Below, in pieces: positions 8,218-16,554 of a stretch of DNA of 64,000 nt. Location of the stretch: NCBI RefSeq assembly GCF_000155675.2, contig NC_020911.1, positions 1,292,501 to 1,356,500 on the forward strand, written 5' to 3'. The position numbers and the translations under genes were made by a program. Source of the stretch: Octadecabacter antarcticus 307 (GTDB lineage Bacteria > Pseudomonadota > Alphaproteobacteria > Rhodobacterales > Rhodobacteraceae). The stretch's first letter is position 1, and every line of letters begins with the position of its first letter. The notes under the pieces were generated by a model. It saw only the letters and a program-made list of their open reading frames with translations. It was not told where the DNA came from and did not search any database.

Positions 8218-8787
8218 TCATTGCATTGCCCCACAATCCGTCTGGGGCGTCAGTTCATACCGTTTCGGCACTTCCCCCAGGCTTAATAATAGGCGGTCAT
8301 GTTGATGCTGTATCTTTTTGAACCTTGCCCAGTTTCCGCTAAGGGCTGCCGCGACTGCCTGCCGCGTGCGTTCGGCCTGCGCCGCCCGTTCCTCTGCGGT
8401 GATGCCTGCTGCGTATGCTTGGACTTCCCGTGCGGTTGTATCGTCAAGATAGCGCATTTGCTGCATGGTCTGATCGATGCCAAGCTGTGCGCCCTGCATT
8501 TGTAGAGGGAACATCTGCGCCGAACGATCCGCGTTAATCCGTGATGTCTCCATATTCTGGTTAGTGACCTGCAAACCCTGCGCCATCGCCGGATCAAACC
8601 GTGAAAGCTGGTTCAAGGCGTTCTCGTCACCCTGACGTGCAGCCGCGCCAAACTGGTTGACCGCTTGGCGTTGGTCGCGCTGCTTGATTGCGGTTAGCAT
8701 GTTCTGACCATTGGCGGTGCCTTGGGCAATCGCGCCCATAGCATCGACGCCACGGCCTGCTAAGATGATGGATGGTTGTAGTGCCAT
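8218..8787 (-). CDS. Gln/Ala-rich phage-like protein, 189 aa, altered C-terminus
   Basis: The first 145 residues are Gln- and Ala-rich and almost entirely helical (MALQPSIILAGRGVDAMGAI; INADRSAQMFPLQMQGAQLG). This resembles the internal or ejection-type virion proteins of podophages, although I cannot name a family. The last 40 residues change character (ARFKKIQHQHDRLLLSLGEV), which suggests a truncated or fused 3' end. It is the only hint of a structural gene in island 1 and may be a relic of a former helper phage. Confidence 0.5.
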   Translation of the reverse strand: MALQPSIILAGRGVDAMGAIAQGTANGQNMLTAIKQRDQRQAVNQFGAAARQGDENALNQLSRFDPAMAQGLQVTNQNMETSRINADRSAQMFPLQMQGAQLGIDQTMQQMRYLDDTTAREVQAYAAGITAEERAAQAERTRQAVAAALSGNWARFKKIQHQHDRLLLSLGEVPKRYELTPQTDCGAMQ

Positions 8788-8898
8788 GTTTTAGCCTTTC
8801 ATTTTTGTCTGTCGCAGGGGCCATTTTTGACCCAAATAAACCTGACGATATTGTACCGTCAATTAGGCGTTATGTCTTGTTTTATATGGCATATTGTG

Positions 8899-9393
8899 CT
8901 AATTCTGGGCCATTAAATCACCTCTAATTTCCCCGCTGTGGCTTACCCCGGCGAGACCCCTAAAACGGTCTAATGTTACTGCTATGCCTGAGATGTGAGC
9001 CGCGTCCGCCCGCCTGATTGCATCCCGCTTGGCAAGGTATGTGTGCCAGCGCATCAACTTAGGCTTGGACGGTATTGGCAGAGATAGGTTGCCTGCATGG
9101 GGATCTAGTTGGCGGCGCAGCTTTACCGCCCTCAGGGTCGCGCGTCCGCTCGGCGACAGTACCTCAGAACGATGATTGAGGCCCCGGCAGCGTTTGCACG
9201 TAACCGGATAAAGAACACCGCAACGGCGCTGGCAATCGGGGCACACAAACCACGCCCGCGACCCCCCAAAGTGGCAAGCTGTGCGGGTTATTCTTATGAT
9301 CCGGCCTGACAATCTGACCCATAAGACACCCTCAGGGATGCCCTTTTGCACCCTGTTGCGCATTGCCCCCTCACAATTCATTTGGCTAAACAT
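8899..9393 (-). CDS. Zinc-ribbon protein of unknown function, 164 aa
   Basis: Carries WFVCPDCQRRCGVLY followed by VTCKRCRGLNHRSE: two Cys-x-x-Cys pairs 17 residues apart, a zinc ribbon. The flanking pattern (T-x-C-x-F-G-G-S-R and a late R-W-H-T-Y) is one I associate with conserved hypothetical proteins of alphaproteobacterial prophages and islands. The start overlaps the previous gene by 16 bp, as expected in an operon. A nucleic-acid-binding role is likely. Confidence 0.65.
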   Translation of the reverse strand: MFSQMNCEGAMRNRVQKGIPEGVLWVRLSGRIIRITRTACHFGGSRAWFVCPDCQRRCGVLYPVTCKRCRGLNHRSEVLSPSGRATLRAVKLRRQLDPHAGNLSLPIPSKPKLMRWHTYLAKRDAIRRADAAHISGIAVTLDRFRGLAGVSHSGEIRGDLMAQN

Positions 9394-9668
9394 TGCTGCA
9401 GTTCAAACACCCTGCGGGCTATCGGGGGCCATGTCAGTAGGTCCATGGTCGCCCTGTCCACGTCATAGGTTCCCTGCCCAAGCCAATAATGAGCCACCCA
9501 TGCGGCGGGTAGGTCTTTGCTGCCTGACAGTGCTGAAACATCAAACCCCACGTGATCGGTGTAGGATTTCAAGTCGTCACTCTCTGCCATGTCGGCAAGG
9601 ATGCTTAGAATTAGGCCTTTCTGCTCGTCTGTTGTCTGCGCTCTTGTCACTGGCCTGTCATTTTTCAT
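9378..9668 (-). CDS. Small acidic protein of unknown function, 96 aa
   Basis: Unrecognised. The product is acidic and soluble (ILADMAESDDLKSYTDHVGF), with no motif seen. It overlaps the upstream replication-like gene by 4 bp (ATGA) and the downstream zinc-ribbon gene by 16 bp, so it is a genuine operon member rather than a chance frame. Confidence 0.6.
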   Translation of the reverse strand: MKNDRPVTRAQTTDEQKGLILSILADMAESDDLKSYTDHVGFDVSALSGSKDLPAAWVAHYWLGQGTYDVDRATMDLLTWPPIARRVFELQQCLAK

Positions 9669-10510
9669 GTGTTGCCCAATGCTGATTTTGCTACTCGCGA
9701 TTGAAGCGTTGAAGGGGTTGGCCCTTTATCTTTTCTAAGCACTTCTGAAAGCGCGATTGGATTTGAGGACTGACTGCTTTTTTTTGTCGAAAAATCGGCA
9801 GTCTTGTTTTGGTTTTCGTCTTTTTTCGTATTCGTTTCGTTTACGTCTCGTCTCGTCTCGTGTTCCCGAAGGCTTGGGGTAACCCTTCCCGAACCCTTCC
9901 CGACTGGCTCGACTGACAGGGCGTGCAAAACTGGAAAAATGGCCTTTAGCTCCAAGGACACAGTTGCGGGTGCGCTGCTCAACTCCTCACAGAGAATTTC
10001 CAAGAAGCCGTCGCCATGGTCCTGATAAACCTCCGCCATAAACACCTTAAGGCTCGCGTAGAGTTGCGCACGCCCGGGTGCCTCTTGTTTCCAGCGCAGT
10101 GAACGTTTGACCGATGCCACCATTAACTCAGATGCGGTCCGACAGAAAATCCAGTCATCTACGTTGTCCAAGCCGCCAAGGTCAGCAATGACGCTATCAA
10201 CACGATTGGGGTTGTCAGGGCCGCTGCGTTTGTGGAACCAGCCTACAATGCGAATGAATTGCTCTTCTGGATCATAGTCGATCAACCCAGCTCGGGTGAG
10301 TTCGGCTATGGCCAACTCCAAGTCTGGAATTTCCAATTGAGCATCATATGCCCACATGGGTAGAGGGTAACGAAACAGGCCAGTGTAAGTGCTGTAGTCG
10401 CTGAGATGGGCGCAGAGATACGCCCAAAGCGTTGCATGATTTGTCAGGCCTTTGACCTTCTTCGAGGACTTGAGTGAGCATTCAATTTGGGCATATGTGC
10501 GAGATGTCAT
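9665..10510 (-). CDS. Replication-organiser-like protein, 281 aa
   Basis: Residues 1-110 (TYAQIECSLKSSKKVKGLTN, then SDYSTYTGLFRYPLPMWAYD and LTRAGLIDYDPEEQ) resemble the winged-helix N-terminal domain of phage replisome organisers. These bind an origin and load the host helicase. The C-terminal 60 residues are a low-complexity polar tail (NETNTKKDENQNKTADFSTK). The start codon overlaps the preceding stop as TAATG. It is the only replication candidate in island 1; the family assignment is moderate. Confidence 0.5.
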   Translation of the reverse strand: MTSRTYAQIECSLKSSKKVKGLTNHATLWAYLCAHLSDYSTYTGLFRYPLPMWAYDAQLEIPDLELAIAELTRAGLIDYDPEEQFIRIVGWFHKRSGPDNPNRVDSVIADLGGLDNVDDWIFCRTASELMVASVKRSLRWKQEAPGRAQLYASLKVFMAEVYQDHGDGFLEILCEELSSAPATVSLELKAIFPVLHALSVEPVGKGSGRVTPSLREHETRRDVNETNTKKDENQNKTADFSTKKSSQSSNPIALSEVLRKDKGPTPSTLQSRVAKSALGNT

Positions 10511-10719
10511 TAGCTGACCTCCTCTTGCGCAACGTGTGACGCTAATGCGTTCAACACCTCAGGAAGTAGGGCCGCGCGGAACGCGACCCCCTGCTTGCCG
10601 GGTTTCATCTCGCCCTCGCCAACGTCGAAGAAAACGCGGACGTTGATCATATCGTGACCTTTGAAGTCGGCACGTGTTACGCGGATAATCTCGCGGCTGT
10701 TTTTGGGGATGTCAGTCAT
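10510..10719 (-). CDS. PC4/p15-like single-stranded DNA-binding protein, 69 aa
   Basis: Starts at ATG 10719. The product reads MTDIPKNSREIIRVTRADFK, then INVRVFFDVGEGEMKPGKQG and VAFRAALLPEVLNAL. This matches the PC4 (transcriptional coactivator p15) fold: a short basic strand set, then a K-P-x-K-x-G-V turn and a C-terminal helix. Bacterial PC4-like proteins bind single-stranded DNA and are common in phages. It is joined to both neighbours by TAATG overlaps. A longer frame reaching back to 10998 is not used. Confidence 0.65.
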   Translation of the reverse strand: MTDIPKNSREIIRVTRADFKGHDMINVRVFFDVGEGEMKPGKQGVAFRAALLPEVLNALASHVAQEEVS

Positions 10720-10820
10720 TACGCTGCCTCTCCATAGTGAAGGCCAGCGACAACTCTGGCTTGGGTTGCGGTGAGGCCGTAGAGGCGCTGTAGGCGGGCA
10801 ATCTGGATGCGAAGGGCCAT
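10719..10820 (-). CDS. 33-residue micro-protein with helix-turn-helix-like sequence
   Basis: ATG at 10820, stop TAA at 10721-10719, product MALRIQIARLQRLYGLTATQ and then ARVVAGLHYGEAA. The LTATQARVVAGLHYG part looks like half of a LuxR/sigma-type helix-turn-helix. Its start overlaps the previous stop as TAATG and its own stop overlaps the next start in the same way, which strongly supports translation. Function unknown; possibly a small antirepressor or adaptor. Confidence 0.6.
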   Translation of the reverse strand: MALRIQIARLQRLYGLTATQARVVAGLHYGEAA

Positions 10821-11149
10821 TATGCAGCACCCCCATCAATGCGGCTGACGCCTTGACCCGAGAGCGTGTAAAACTTGCGGCCCTCAGCAGTGGTCTGGGT
10901 CGCAGCCTTAAGGCCGTGGTCTTCCTTGAGGCGGAAAACCGCATCACCCAATCGCACCGTCGATGCGCAGAACAGTGGCCCGCTAAGCATGGCGTCAACG
11001 ACTTGGCGCTTGCGATTGTTTAGCGTCACGATTGTGGCCGTGCCGTCTTCCATGAGGACTTCGTATTTTGCTGGGGTCCGGTCCGATGGAATGTCTTTGA
11101 CGGACATTACCCATCTTGGGGCTTGCTGGTGTTCTGTTACTGATTTCAT
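10820..11149 (-). CDS. Small winged-helix-like protein, 109 aa
   Basis: The start at ATG 11149 (MKSVTEHQQAPRWVMSVKDI) is preferred to an upstream start at 11179. Residues 40-105 (TLNNRKRQVVDAMLSGPLFC, then RLGDAVFRLKEDHGL and GRKFYTLSGQGVSRI) read as a winged helix: helix, helix, helix and a beta wing. This resembles small regulators found in phage early operons. It is the first gene of the TAATG-coupled chain. Unrecognised beyond the fold guess. Confidence 0.55.
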   Translation of the reverse strand: MKSVTEHQQAPRWVMSVKDIPSDRTPAKYEVLMEDGTATIVTLNNRKRQVVDAMLSGPLFCASTVRLGDAVFRLKEDHGLKAATQTTAEGRKFYTLSGQGVSRIDGGAA

Positions 11150-11260
11150 TGTCGATCCTATCTTGAAAATAGGGACCAAGCAGGCTATCGTTTACTTGTC
11201 CTAGACAGACACAAACGATGCACCCCCTGCTTGACCCATATGGGAAAAGTGGGGGTTTGC

Positions 11261-11491
11261 TTATGCGGCGGTGGGTTCGCTGGTCTTCTGGTCGATCCAG
11301 CGATTGAGTTCGACGACTTCAACGCGGGTAGACGTTCCAATTTTGACGAATTGAATCCGCCCGGCCTTTTCTTCGGCGTAAAGCGTGGAACGGCTGGTGG
11401 CCGCGTAGGTGGCGCTGTCCGCGATGCTCAAGAGGCGAGGCGGTATCGTGTTCAAAGCTGCGTTAGATGAATTTGTTGAAGCGGTCTGCAT
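11261..11491 (-). CDS. AlpA/excisionase-type DNA-binding protein, 76 aa
   Basis: Residues 18-70 read PRLLSIADSATYAATSRSTL, then YAEEKAGRIQFVKIGTSTRV and EVVELNRWID. This is the AlpA/MerR-like winged helix-turn-helix in which the loop before V-x-x-L-x-x-W-I contacts DNA. AlpA proteins activate excision or early genes of P4-like and PICI satellites. The 22-bp repeat array lies just upstream and is the natural candidate for its operator or an origin. Confidence 0.75.
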   Translation of the reverse strand: MQTASTNSSNAALNTIPPRLLSIADSATYAATSRSTLYAEEKAGRIQFVKIGTSTRVEVVELNRWIDQKTSEPTAA

Positions 11492-11597
11492 GTTGTATCT
11501 TTCCTGCTAGGTCTAAGTGGACACAGGTGTGAACATACATGTAGTTAAGTCATTGATATACGGTACAAAAAAGACAAGAATAAAAAACTTTGATAGG

Positions 11598-11685
11598 AAT
11601 ACTTGACCCTAACTCTGTGAATATTTGACCTTATGGCCGGGGATAATTGACCCTATTTCGCTCAATACTTGTCGTTATTGCTCTG
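11598..11685 (+). repeat. Four direct repeats at exact 22-bp spacing (iteron or operator array)
   Basis: The units begin at 11598, 11620, 11642 and 11664. Their cores are AATACTTGACCCTA, AATATTTGACCTTA, GATAATTGACCCTA and AATACTTGTCGTTA. The TTGACC core recurs every 22 bp, about two helical turns, so bound proteins would line one DNA face. The array lies between the AlpA-like gene and the accessory gene at 11716. It fits a replication iteron set or a regulator operator. Confidence 0.65.
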
Positions 11686-11715
11686 CAATCTCGCGGAGCC
11701 GCCGCGTTCACGGGC

Positions 11716-12624
11716 TCAACTGCCTTTGGGCCAGCTAATCGCGTTCCTCGCGGTTTTGAATGTAGCCACACTTATTGATGTGTTTAGGTCATCGGACGCG
11801 GCGTTTCGTAACTCTTTGATCAACACCCCCTTTGGCTTCCCGTTGGGGTGATTTTTGGTAAGCCATTTGCAGACAGCGTTGATCTTGTTTGGACGTCCGA
11901 CGGAACGGGGGGGCGAAGGGCGCTTGTCCGATTGTGCGGGGATAGCTTTCCTCAATTGGTCGGTGTCAAAAAGTGCCTCTGTTGTGAGTTTAGACTGTCC
12001 GAAAGACGGGGCAATCACTCCATCCACAAGAACCTTGTGCGACCAAGAGTCATCAAGCCACATCTTGGGGTTTGATAGAGCAACAATCCCTTCGCCAGCA
12101 ATGCGGTAGAACACATCAATTTTACTGGCGTAGAGCTTTTCCCTTATCAATTTTTGGACACCCCGCCAGCGAGAGGAGACTAGCCCGCCAACATTGGGCA
12201 GTAACGGCCCCATCTTTTTTATTGATCGATCAGGTGAGGTCTGCGGTGACATTGGCCATTCCACTAAATATGTCAAACTGCCTGTGGTCACGGACAATTC
12301 AACCGCTTGGGCGTGCAGAAGTGATTTGTGCGCATCGATTAAAGTGGACTTTCCGGCCGCTCTGGGCGTGTATGGCGGCGGCGAATACCCTCGGCTGTGA
12401 TTGGCTAGGCTTGGGGCTGGCTGGCTGGCTTTGGCCTTGTCGGCGGCGGCTTGACACTCTGCCAATTGAACCTCGGTAAAAGCAACATCTGCCTTGCAGG
12501 CCCGCAACAACTCATCGTCTTCGGCAGGTGGTGGGAAAGCGTGAAGGTATAGTATTCTTCGCATATCCGTCGCGGTGCAGTACGGCTTTGGGAGAAAGCG
12601 CGGGGAGGGGGGCTCGATACTCAT
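11716..12624 (-). CDS. Unrecognised island protein, 302 aa
   Basis: No known domain recognised. The N-terminal third contains a helical, possibly coiled stretch (FTEVQLAECQAAADKAKASQ). The middle has strand-like segments, and the basic C-terminus (GRPNKINAVCKWLTKNHPNG) could bind DNA. It starts 4 bp inside the end of the integrase gene (ATGA), so the two are co-transcribed. The C-terminal winged-helix-like stretch (ATFKTARNAISWPKGS) hints at a regulator of integration. Confidence 0.55.
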   Translation of the reverse strand: MSIEPPSPRFLPKPYCTATDMRRILYLHAFPPPAEDDELLRACKADVAFTEVQLAECQAAADKAKASQPAPSLANHSRGYSPPPYTPRAAGKSTLIDAHKSLLHAQAVELSVTTGSLTYLVEWPMSPQTSPDRSIKKMGPLLPNVGGLVSSRWRGVQKLIREKLYASKIDVFYRIAGEGIVALSNPKMWLDDSWSHKVLVDGVIAPSFGQSKLTTEALFDTDQLRKAIPAQSDKRPSPPRSVGRPNKINAVCKWLTKNHPNGKPKGVLIKELRNAASDDLNTSISVATFKTARNAISWPKGS

Positions 12625-13853
12625 ATTGCGTCCCTTACTAAATCTGTGAGATTATTCTCGCCGACGACTATTTCGGCCCAGTGATCCAGTGCCTCGGCGC
12701 GTTGCGGCATCTGCTCCGCCCGATTGTAGATACGTGCAACGGTGCTGGGCGCGGATCCAACAGCAGAGTGATTAAGTACGCGGTCCGCAACACTTTCCGG
12801 CACACCTGCCTCTACCAGAGCAGTGGCAAACGCCCCTCGCAAGTCATGTAGCCGCCAAGGTTCAAAACCGTCGCCTAGCAATCCATCCAAGCGGCTTTTG
12901 GCCTTACTGACGCCAGAAATTGGGGTCTTGCCCGTAGTTGTGAAAATTAGGTCAGTCGGCGCGGCGGGATCGCGGCGCTTAGCAAGTGCGGTCAATTCTG
13001 CCAACGCGGGCTTTGACAGGTGGGTGATATGGCCCTGCCCATTCTTTGTTCGCGTTCCTGATTTCGTGATTGTGGCCCGCTGCAAATCTACTTCGGACCA
13101 TTCCAACCCAAGGATTTCGTGCCGCCGTTGCGCGGTCAGGATCAACAACCGCAGCGCAGGGCCCCAAAGGCTACCCATCAAAGTCGTCGCAGCCCAAATC
13201 TGCCTTACTTCCCTGACGTTCGGGGTCCGGTCTCTGCTGACTTCCTTCATAGGGCGCGCCAGCCCCGCGCCTATGTCGGATTCCAGATAGTCGCGCTCTG
13301 TCGCCCATCTGGTGAATGCCATCAGCGCTGAACGTATGCGATTGGCGAACACTCCGCGCCCTGCCGTCGCCTTTGCGTCAACCGCTTTTTGAAGGTCAGA
13401 CCGCACAAGGCTTGAAGCAGGCAATGACAACTTGGGCGCAAGTGATTGCTCAATCTGACGCTTTCGCTCCGCCCCTCGGCGAAGTGTGGAAAGGTGCATC
13501 TCGTTGTAGATATCTATGAGCCTCTGAATTGTCACAGCGCTGGCTGTCGCTGCCTCTAATACCAACCGCGAGGTTTCGGCCTCTGCTACTCGGTCACGGC
13601 CTTGGCTGGCTTCAAGCTCGATTTCCAAGGCCATGCGACGGGCGTCAGAAAGGCTCACAGGTTCCGGCCATGCTCCAAAGGTGTGCTTGCGCTTTTGTCC
13701 ACCCTTGACCCGCTTTTCATAGACCCACGTCGCCCGTCCTGACGCGGACAAACGGAACCGCAACCCAACCCGTTTACTGTCGGACACTTCAAGCCGCCCC
13801 GCGCTCGGTGGGGTGAGTGACTTTAAGTAGCGGTCGTTCAATTCTCGCTTCAT
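12621..13853 (-). CDS. P4-type tyrosine integrase of island 1, 410 aa
   Basis: The N-terminal arm-binding domain has the DUF4102 pattern (residues 1-85: LTPPSAGRLEVSDSKRVGLR, then ATWVYEKRVKGGQKRKHTFG). The catalytic domain shows the Arg I motif LTAQRRHEILGLEW, box II HDLRGAFATALVEAG, the LNHSAVG box and a Tyr in VARIYNRAEQ. Length (410 aa) is normal for P4-type integrases. It lies 190 bp from the right att, transcribed away from it, as usual for tRNA-integrating islands. Confidence 0.93.
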   Translation of the reverse strand: MKRELNDRYLKSLTPPSAGRLEVSDSKRVGLRFRLSASGRATWVYEKRVKGGQKRKHTFGAWPEPVSLSDARRMALEIELEASQGRDRVAEAETSRLVLEAATASAVTIQRLIDIYNEMHLSTLRRGAERKRQIEQSLAPKLSLPASSLVRSDLQKAVDAKATAGRGVFANRIRSALMAFTRWATERDYLESDIGAGLARPMKEVSRDRTPNVREVRQIWAATTLMGSLWGPALRLLILTAQRRHEILGLEWSEVDLQRATITKSGTRTKNGQGHITHLSKPALAELTALAKRRDPAAPTDLIFTTTGKTPISGVSKAKSRLDGLLGDGFEPWRLHDLRGAFATALVEAGVPESVADRVLNHSAVGSAPSTVARIYNRAEQMPQRAEALDHWAEIVVGENNLTDLVRDAI

Positions 13854-13862
13854 ATTCTCTCA

Positions 13863-13881
13863 GGGGACATATGGGGGACAA
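13863..13881 (+). repeat. Island-end direct repeat, right copy
   Basis: The same 19-bp word as at 1893-1911, immediately upstream of the integrase start. The segment 13882-14041 holds no gene and contains a further GGGGACAA at about 13936. Confidence 0.6.
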
Positions 13882-14041
13882 ATTTAACTAGATAGTGGTG
13901 GATGCCTACGGACGCTTATGGACGCGAATTGATAAGGGGACAATCCCAATTGGATCTTTATCAGTTAATAAATTATGTTACTTTGAACAACTGTGGATGC
14001 TTGCGGAATTATGCGGACGTGCAAGCAGATTCATGGCCCTT

Positions 14042-14093
14042 TGATTTGTAATCAGTAGGTCCGCGGTTCGAGTCCGTGTGGGGGCACCATTTT
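14042..14093 (+). repeat. att repeat 2, junction of islands 1 and 2
   Basis: Identical over 52 bp to 1763-1814. The sequence to the left (CATGGCCCT) no longer forms the 5' half of a tRNA, so this is a hybrid att site and not a second tRNA gene. Confidence 0.93.
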
Positions 14094-14206
14094 AACTCAA
14101 ATTTATCTTGTTTTTATATACTGACAGGGCTACCGTCCGTTTAAAGGAACACTTTTCGGCGTCAGTAAGGAACACTTTTGTGTCGCGGTCAGACAAACGA
14201 CTCACT

Positions 14207-15579
14207 ATGAAACTGGTGAAGGCTTCCAAAACAGCCCCGCAAGAGCGGGACCTGACTATCGGAAGCCAAGAGATGTTCAAATTACCACCAAACACTGAAA
14301 AAAAGCAGATGGCATCTATCGCTATCGTCGCCGCGTCCCTGTCAAAGCCATAAAAGCACTTGGCAAAGGGTTCCTGTATCGCAACCTTGGCAGAACTAAA
14401 GATGAGGTTTTGAGCAACTGGGCAGTGGCACGAGAAGAAGTAGAAGCCCTGTTTGAACAAGCCAAGAGTGACACGGACAAAGAAGCCAAGATGTTTACCC
14501 AAGCTTCCGAGCGGGACAAAGTCCTACACCTCGTCGAGAAGCACTACGGTAAAGAAGCTTCCGAAATGTTGTCCGTTGGTGTTGTTGATGAGAACCTTGA
14601 ACACGCCCTGATGGGTCTTGCTGATGACCTACACGGGAGCATCCCGAGGAAAACAGAAGCTCTCCTGTATTCTGGTAGAGTGCCTGACATGGTTGTTAGC
14701 CTGTCTACGGTCATAGATGCTTACTACGAGTACAAGACCACGGGTAAGGTCGCCACAGATAAGCGCCTCCACAACAGACTGATGCGTAACAAGGCTGACC
14801 TCATTGCTTCTCTGGGTGATGTCAAAATCAGCAAGCTCCCTATTGAGAACATCACAAGGAAAGACGCCAACACCTACCGTGATTTCCTGCTGAAAAGGGT
14901 AAGCCCAAGTAGTGTTGCCAGAAATAAGAACACCGTAAATGCTGTCATCAACTGGCACACCAAAGAGAATGGCTTGGACACATCAAGTCCGTTTAATGGC
15001 CTCATCATCAAAGGGTCCACTCATACCAAGAACGACAAGCTACCACTGACGAAACAAGATGTGAGCCAACTAAATAGTCAGATGTCGGCAAGCACAGCAA
15101 AGCCCATCTACATCCTCCTTCGTGATACCGGGATGAGGGTAGGGGAGGTCGCTGGGTTATTAGTTGGTGATGTGAGCCTCCAAGATAAGACACTACACAT
15201 CAAACCCAATGACATCAGAACCCTGAAAACCTTGGGAAGTGAGCGCACCATACCTCTGTCAGAGGCTTCCTTGGTTGCCCTGCAGGAATACCGTCAAGGT
15301 AAGGACCATAACGACCCTATTTTCCCAAAATATGCTAAGCCAAATGGTAACACGAACCTATCAGCAACCCTGATGAAGCAGTTTAGAAAAGTCATCACAG
15401 ACCCACTAAAATCCGCACACAGCTTACGCCACTCCATCTCAGATAATTTGAGGAACACAGGCTGCGATAGTTCGCTGAAAGACGCAATCCTTGGCCACAC
15501 CACAGCAGGAATGGGTGCTAGGTATGGGTCAGGCTACTCCCACCAAGTAATGAGGGAAGCTCTGACGAAGGTCTGGTAG
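14207..15579 (+). CDS. Tyrosine integrase of island 2, joined by a -1 shift at 14299-14305
   Basis: From the ATG at 14207 (MKLVKASKTAPQERDL) one frame runs to PNTEKKQ and stops at 14353. The -1 frame, open from 14299, continues ADGIYRYRRRVPVKAI into a full integrase: N-terminal SAM-like region, Arg I box LRDTGMRVGEVAGLL, box II SAHSLRHSISDNLRN, LGHTTAGMGARYGSGY. Shifting at A_AAA_AAG yields one protein of about 457 residues. Without the shift, translation would have to begin at a TTG near 14410 and would lack the arm-binding start. Either programmed frameshifting or loss of one A explains the split. Probably drives integration of island 2. Confidence 0.8.
14299..14305 (+). promoter_or_regulatory. 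Candidate -1 frameshift heptamer A_AAA_AAG
   Basis: Codons read GA(A AAA AAG) in the upstream frame, the exact phase needed for -1 slippage. The next codon in the -1 frame (GCA at 14305) begins the integrase continuation, and the -1 frame's last stop is at 14296-14298. This is the same heptamer as in E. coli dnaX. I see no strong downstream stem-loop or upstream Shine-Dalgarno stimulator. Confidence 0.5.
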
Positions 15580-15638
15580 AGCCCCCCGAGAGAGAAGAAT
15601 AAACCTCACAACCATAACCAACTGCGTATGGGCAAAGA

Positions 15639-16445
15639 ATGTTAAGAAAAAACTCCAACAAAGCCCGTGCATTTAACCCGTTTCTTCGAGCTGGGACTGA
15701 CAGGATGAAAGAGCTCATCGTGGAGGTCCAAAAACAAGTAGAAGGGTACGAGCACTATTATAAACTGCGAAATCGGGCTCGGAGGGCGGTGGATCAAGCT
15801 ACGTTCGAGAGGATACTAGAAGCCATTATTTGTGATCTGTGTGTTTGTGTCCTTCAGCCTGAGTTTGATGCCATACACCTCCCCTTGTCCAACAAGGTCT
15901 TGCGTCAGAAATCTCGCTATAAAGGGGTGGCACTGGGCAAGACCCTTCCCGATATTCTTCATATACTTATGGCTGAAGAGATGGAGTTTGTGGGCCTTAA
16001 GACGGGAACCAGTAAATTTATAATAACAGACGAGATGATGAATGTGGCCTTTGCTGGGGGTGTCCAAACTACCGTCTGGGCTGAACATAAACTCCTCAGC
16101 AGGATTAAGCGCTTTGGCATTTGCTTCGAGGACATCGCACAGGACCCTGAAGAAGAAGCCATCATCCTGCGTGAACCTAAGGACCGCCCTGACCAAAGAG
16201 CAAAGGCAAAAGAATACAAGGACACCCCAGAAACCCTCGCTCTGCGGGCCCAACTTACAGACATAAATACTTGGCTAGCGAACGCTGACCTTCACTGTGA
16301 CCTTCCAGAGGTAAACACCCAAGACCGATACCTGAGACGCATCTTCAATAATTCTGACTTCGCTCAGGGAGGCCGACTGTACGGTGGCTTCTGGCAAAGT
16401 ATGTCATCGCAGGACCGTCAGGAACACATCATGATTGATGGTGAG
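15639..16445 (+). pseudogene. Phage/plasmid replication-type protein, 3' end cut off by IS21
   Basis: About 268 native residues, then the frame runs into IS21 end sequence and stops at 16511. The middle is helical; the last native part (RLYGGFWQSMSSQDRQEHIM, then IDGE) recalls a pattern in plasmid and phage proteins where I-x-I-D-G-E-P is followed by an E-x-D-x-x-x-x-P motif. That motif would be just past the break. The rest of the gene is not found to the right of the IS, so DNA was also deleted. Function unproven. Confidence 0.5.
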
Positions 16446-16554
16446 TGTAAAACGCACAGCAATAATGGGCCACAGAAACGGCTGCGACATAGCGCAGTTG
16501 TAGCGGAGTAAAATTCCGCCAGTTTGTGCCCTTCGTTTATTCGGAGGGCGGGAG

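Larger units (their letters stand above)
1811..14093. mobile_element. Island 1: PICI-like phage satellite at tRNA-Thr
   Basis: About 12.3 kb bounded by the 52-bp att repeats. An integrase lies against the right att, and inward come an accessory gene, an AlpA-like regulator, a chain of small coupled genes, a replication-like gene, a zinc-ribbon protein and a terminase small subunit. No capsid, portal, tail, lysis or large-terminase gene is present. This gene set (int, alpA, rep, terS) matches Gram-negative phage-inducible chromosomal islands. The left third carries cargo: a reverse transcriptase with an autotransporter, and an Ntn hydrolase pair. The boundaries are seen in the sequence; the satellite interpretation is inference. 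Confidence 0.75.

Noticed and set aside
10720..10998. Long leftward extension of the PC4-like gene
   Set aside because: The extension is Arg/Pro/Ser-rich shadow of two coupled genes on the same strand in another frame, and the internal ATG at 10719 fits the TAATG coupling.
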